Shown piece by piece: positions 60,844 through 64,000 of a stretch of DNA of 64,000 bases. Source of the DNA: Pseudomonas fluorescens (GTDB lineage: Bacteria > Pseudomonadota > Gammaproteobacteria > Pseudomonadales > Pseudomonadaceae). The position numbers and the translations under genes were made by a program. The first letter of the stretch is position 1, and each line of letters starts with the position of its first letter. The stretch is from assembly GCF_002837185.1 (NCBI RefSeq), contig NZ_KZ477991.1, positions 62,001-126,000 on the forward strand, in the 5' to 3' direction. The notes beneath the pieces were generated by a model, which searched no databases, was not told where the DNA came from, and saw nothing but the letters and a program-made list of their open reading frames with translations.

Positions 60844-61129
60844 GGTGAACCTAGCGTCAGTGACTGATGAATTAAGCGGACGAAGCCCGTGCCAGGCCAT
60901 GCGCCGCGCGGGCCGTTGACTATCATCAATGCCGGCGAGCGAAAAAAAGCCTGAATGTCTGGGGCTGGAACGCCCCCGCGTAACCGGCAAAGCTACCTGA
61001 ATGCGCTGGGGCAGTCCAGCCAGGCGGGACTGGCACTTTGCCACAACTCAAGGCATGCTAGCCGCCCTCCGGGCGTCCGGCTTATAGTGCACGTCGCGCG
61101 CCAGTCCAGCCAAACCGCAGGATCACAGC

Positions 61130-64000
61130 TTGTCCAAAGTCACGCCGCCCACGCCCTTGCGCGCCGCTCATCTAGCGCCGGGAGCGCCCCTGCACGGCAC
61201 TTTTAAAGGCGCGTTGGCGACGCTTGTGCTGGTGTTGCTCGCGTTATTGTTCTGGCAACTGCTGGACCAATTGCAGCAAAACCAGAAAAACCAGCAGCAA
61301 TACACCATCGATTACAGCGCCGACCTGGCCGAACAGATCAGCCAGAATATGGCCCTGAGCGCACAGATCGCCTTGAATCTGCTGCCGATCGTCGAGCCGC
61401 CGCGCAACGCCGAACAACAACTGGCCCTGATGCACACGTTGCAGCGCTCATTTCCCGAATTGCGCAGCTTCGCCCTGCTCGCCCCCAGCGGCGCATTGAT
61501 CAGCGACACCGCCAGCGACAGCCAGGACAGCGCCCTGCTCGAAGAACTGGTCAAGCGCAGCCACGCCCAAGCCTATTACCTGAGCAACGACAGCGACGGC
61601 ACCGTCATCTATCTGTTGCTGCACCAGCCCAGCGGTGGGTCGAAACTGTACTGGGCGCTGCGCCTGGCGCCCACTTACCTGGCCAACCTGACCCGCCAGG
61701 ATGCCCAGGGCCAGCGCCCGATGTGGGCGATCGAGAACCGCTTGAATCACCGTGTGGTCAGCCGTGACAGCGGCATGCCCGCACAGTGGGCCAGTGCGTT
61801 GACCCCGGACGAGTTGAATAAAAGCGTGCTGGTCACACCGTTGAGCAAAAGTGACTGGCAACTGCGCGGGCTGTTCGACCGCAGCGCGGTGCTCGAACAG
61901 CTGCTGCCGGCCTTTATCGGCAAATGCCTGCTGGGCCTGGCTTTTTCGCTGGTCCCGGTGATCGTGCTGCTGAACATGCGCCGGCGCCAGCGCCAGGTGC
62001 ATGAAGGCCGGCGACGTTATCAGGATATTTTCGAAGGCACCGGCGTGGCCTTGTGCGTACTCGACCTGTCGGGGTTGAAGGCGTTCTGCGACAAGACTGC
62101 GGTGCAGGACGGCGAACAATTGCGCGCCTGGCTGCAGGCCAACCCCGCCGAGCGGCGCAAACTGCTCAAGGAGCTGCGCGTCACCGAGGTCAACCAGATG
62201 GCGGTGCGGCTGTTGAACGTGAGCTCCTGCGAGCAAGCCTGGGAGCGTCTGATTGACGATGCCCCGCACAATGCCACCGCTATCGGCCACCAGGTGCTGG
62301 AAGCCGTACTGACCCGGCAAAAACAACTGGAGCTGGAAATCCAGCTCAACGATGTGACGGGCAATGAACAATACCTGTGGCTGGTCATGCGTTTGCCGGA
62401 ACAGCAGGATGACATCAGGGCGGTCATCCTCAGCATCAGCGATATCACCAGCCGCAAGCTGATCGAGCTGTCGCTGGTCGAGCGCGAGAGTTTCTGGTCG
62501 GATGTGGTACGCACCGTGCCCGACCACCTGTATGTGCAGGACGTGATCAGCCAGCGCATGATCTTCAGCAACCATCACCTGGGCCATACCCTCGGCTACA
62601 ACAAGGCCGAGCTGCAGAAAATGGGTGAGTACTTCTGGGAAATCCTGCTGCACCCCGAAGACGCCGAGCATTACCACGACGCGCGTCAACAGCAACGCCA
62701 GGTGGGTTATACGACCCAACTGCACTGCCAGCTGCGCTTTCGTCACCGCAACAACCAGTGGCGACGCTTCGACATTCGCGAACAGGCCCTGGCCAGGGAC
62801 ACCTCGGCGGTGGTCACACGGATCATCGGCGTGGCCAAAGACATCACCGACCAGATCGAGGCCAGCGAATCCCTGCGCGACAGCGAACAACGCTACCGCA
62901 TGCTGGCCGAAAGCATCAGTGACGTGATCTGCTCCACCGACAGCCAACTGGCCCTCAACTACGTCAGCCCATCGGTCAACGCCGTGCTGGGGTACGACGT
63001 GGATTGGGTGTTCAAGAACGGCTGGCAGTCGATCATTGCCAACCCGCAACAGCTCACGGGCATGTATGGCCTGATGGAGCAGGTCAGCCGTGCCGTCGGT
63101 AATCCCGAGGCGCTGAACAGCCTGCGCGATGAGGTGCAGACCCAACTGTTCCTGTTCGACTGCCTGCGCGCCGATGGGCGCAAAGTGCCGATCGAGCTGC
63201 GCGTGGTGCTGGTGTGGGACGAACATGGCGCGTTTGAAGGCGTCCTCGGCGTGGGCCGTGACATCAGCCAGCAACGCCGGGCCGAAAAAGACCTGCGCAT
63301 GGCGGCCACGGTGTTCGAGCATTCCACCTCGGCGATCCTGATCACCGACCCGGCCGGCTATATCGTGCAGGCCAACGAGGCCTTCAGCCGGGTCAGCGGT
63401 TACGCCGTCAGCGATGTACTCGACCAACTGCCGAACATGCTCACCGTCGACGAACAGCAGGAAGCCCACCTGCGCTACGTGCTCAAGCAATTGCACCAGC
63501 ACAGCACCTGGGAAGGCGAAGTGTGGCTCAAGCGCCGCAATGGCGAGCACTACCCGGCCTGGGTCGGTATCACGGCGGTGTTCGATGATGAAGGCGACCT
63601 GGCCAGCTACGTGTGTTTCTTCAGCGATATCAGCGAGCGCAAGGCCAGCGAACAGCGCATCCACCGCCTGGCCTATTACGACGCCCTGACTCACCTGCCC
63701 AACCGCACCCTGTTCCAGGATCGCCTGCACACCGCATTGCAGTCGGCCGAGCGACAGAAGTCGTGGGTGGTCTTGATGTTCCTCGACCTCGACCGTTTCA
63801 AGCCGATCAATGACTCCCTGGGCCACGCCGCCGGCGACCGTATGCTCAAGGAAATGGCCACGCGCCTGCTCGGTTGCGTGGCCGAAGACGACACCGTGGC
63901 GCGGATGGGCGGCGACGAGTTCACCTTGCTGTTGCAACCGCGTGTCAACCGCGAAATGGCGCTGAACCGCGCGATCACGGTGGCCGAGCAGATTCTGGCG
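61130..64000 (+). CDS. Membrane PAS-GGDEF protein, MorA-like (3' end cut by window)
   Basis: A TTG at 61130, with AGGA 7 bases before it, opens a frame of 957 codons to the window edge. Layout: a transmembrane helix (residues 26-47), a periplasmic region, a second transmembrane helix (about 262-281), several PAS/PAC domains (FEGTGVALCVLDLS; RTVPDHLYVQDVIS; LAESISDVICSTDS; FEHSTSAILITDPA) and a GGDEF domain with GGDEF at residues 927-931. An EAL domain probably follows outside the window. The order ettA then this gene and the domain layout fit MorA, a motility and biofilm diguanylate cyclase/phosphodiesterase of Pseudomonas. The active GGDEF suggests cyclic-di-GMP synthesis. Confidence 0.85.
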   Translation, partial: MSKVTPPTPLRAAHLAPGAPLHGTFKGALATLVLVLLALLFWQLLDQLQQNQKNQQQYTIDYSADLAEQISQNMALSAQIALNLLPIVEPPRNAEQQLALMHTLQRSFPELRSFALLAPSGALISDTASDSQDSALLEELVKRSHAQAYYLSNDSDGTVIYLLLHQPSGGSKLYWALRLAPTYLANLTRQDAQGQRPMWAIENRLNHRVVSRDSGMPAQWASALTPDELNKSVLVTPLSKSDWQLRGLFDRSAVLEQLLPAFIGKCLLGLAFSLVPVIVLLNMRRRQRQVHEGRRRYQDIFEGTGVALCVLDLSGLKAFCDKTAVQDGEQLRAWLQANPAERRKLLKELRVTEVNQMAVRLLNVSSCEQAWERLIDDAPHNATAIGHQVLEAVLTRQKQLELEIQLNDVTGNEQYLWLVMRLPEQQDDIRAVILSISDITSRKLIELSLVERESFWSDVVRTVPDHLYVQDVISQRMIFSNHHLGHTLGYNKAELQKMGEYFWEILLHPEDAEHYHDARQQQRQVGYTTQLHCQLRFRHRNNQWRRFDIREQALARDTSAVVTRIIGVAKDITDQIEASESLRDSEQRYRMLAESISDVICSTDSQLALNYVSPSVNAVLGYDVDWVFKNGWQSIIANPQQLTGMYGLMEQVSRAVGNPEALNSLRDEVQTQLFLFDCLRADGRKVPIELRVVLVWDEHGAFEGVLGVGRDISQQRRAEKDLRMAATVFEHSTSAILITDPAGYIVQANEAFSRVSGYAVSDVLDQLPNMLTVDEQQEAHLRYVLKQLHQHSTWEGEVWLKRRNGEHYPAWVGITAVFDDEGDLASYVCFFSDISERKASEQRIHRLAYYDALTHLPNRTLFQDRLHTALQSAERQKSWVVLMFLDLDRFKPINDSLGHAAGDRMLKEMATRLLGCVAEDDTVARMGGDEFTLLLQPRVNREMALNRAITVAEQILA

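Noticed and set aside
61448..63937. 829-codon minus-strand frame opposite the PAS-GGDEF gene
   Set aside because: Antisense shadow; the plus strand encodes clear PAS and GGDEF motifs from the TTG at 61130.

Overview
The window is chromosomal DNA from a fluorescent-group Pseudomonas. The base composition is high GC. Gene order follows Pseudomonas blocks: carB-carA, dapB-dnaJ-dnaK-grpE, recN, fur/omlA, rnfH-ratA, smpB, lldR/lldP and ssrA, then gdhA and ettA. Small REP-type palindromes (GTGGGAGGGGGCTTGC...) lie between genes, and many proteins belong to Pseudomonas-typical uncharacterised families (DUF3077/DUF6124, DUF3015, DUF4105).

Layout. 1-9.7 kb (minus strand): carbamoyl-phosphate synthase (carB runs off the left edge), dapB, and the dnaJ/dnaK/grpE chaperone genes. 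grpE and dnaK each have a near-perfect heat-shock promoter. 9.7-20.1 kb: recN with an SOS-type control region, the divergent fur/omlA pair, rnfH-ratA, smpB, and a lactate locus (lldR, lldP, a large FAD/Fe-S D-lactate dehydrogenase) with a clear LldR operator but no lldD. 20.1-20.5 kb: ssrA (tmRNA).

20.5-33.8 kb is an integrative element in the 3' end of ssrA. It has a P4-type tyrosine integrase beside the intact ssrA end, paired GTATTCCA repeats near both ends and a decayed right att copy. Behind that copy lies a hairpin that is probably the original ssrA terminator. Cargo: a second unusual integrase overlapping a small ORF, an uncharacterised frameshifted gene, an IS5-family remnant and a complete type I restriction-modification operon (hsdM, hsdS, hsdR). 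The HsdS has two ungapped, roughly half-identical halves.

33.8-51.5 kb is mostly core: moaA, a LysR regulator, an ArnT-like glycosyltransferase, a UPF0114 membrane protein, a lipoprotein, a Lon-like protease and DUF4105/DUF3015 proteins. It also has a chorismate mutase gene broken by one amber codon, an orphan HsdR-N nuclease-like gene, a GreA/B-family factor and gdhA.

51.7-58.1 kb holds the most interesting locus: six closely spaced minus-strand genes between gdhA and ettA. In transcription order they are an MFS transporter, a heme-oxygenase-like diiron oxygenase (HDO), a fosmidomycin-resistance-like MFS exporter, a class I/II aminotransferase, a second HDO and a phosphoenolpyruvate mutase with the full EDKx5NS signature. 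A LysR regulator is divergent from the first gene. I read this as a phosphonate natural-product cluster: PEP to phosphonopyruvate, then phosphonoalanine, then oxidative remodelling by two HDOs and export. I cannot match this gene set to a phosphonate pathway I know.

59.1-64 kb: ettA and the first 957 codons of a membrane-anchored PAS-GGDEF protein that runs off the right edge.
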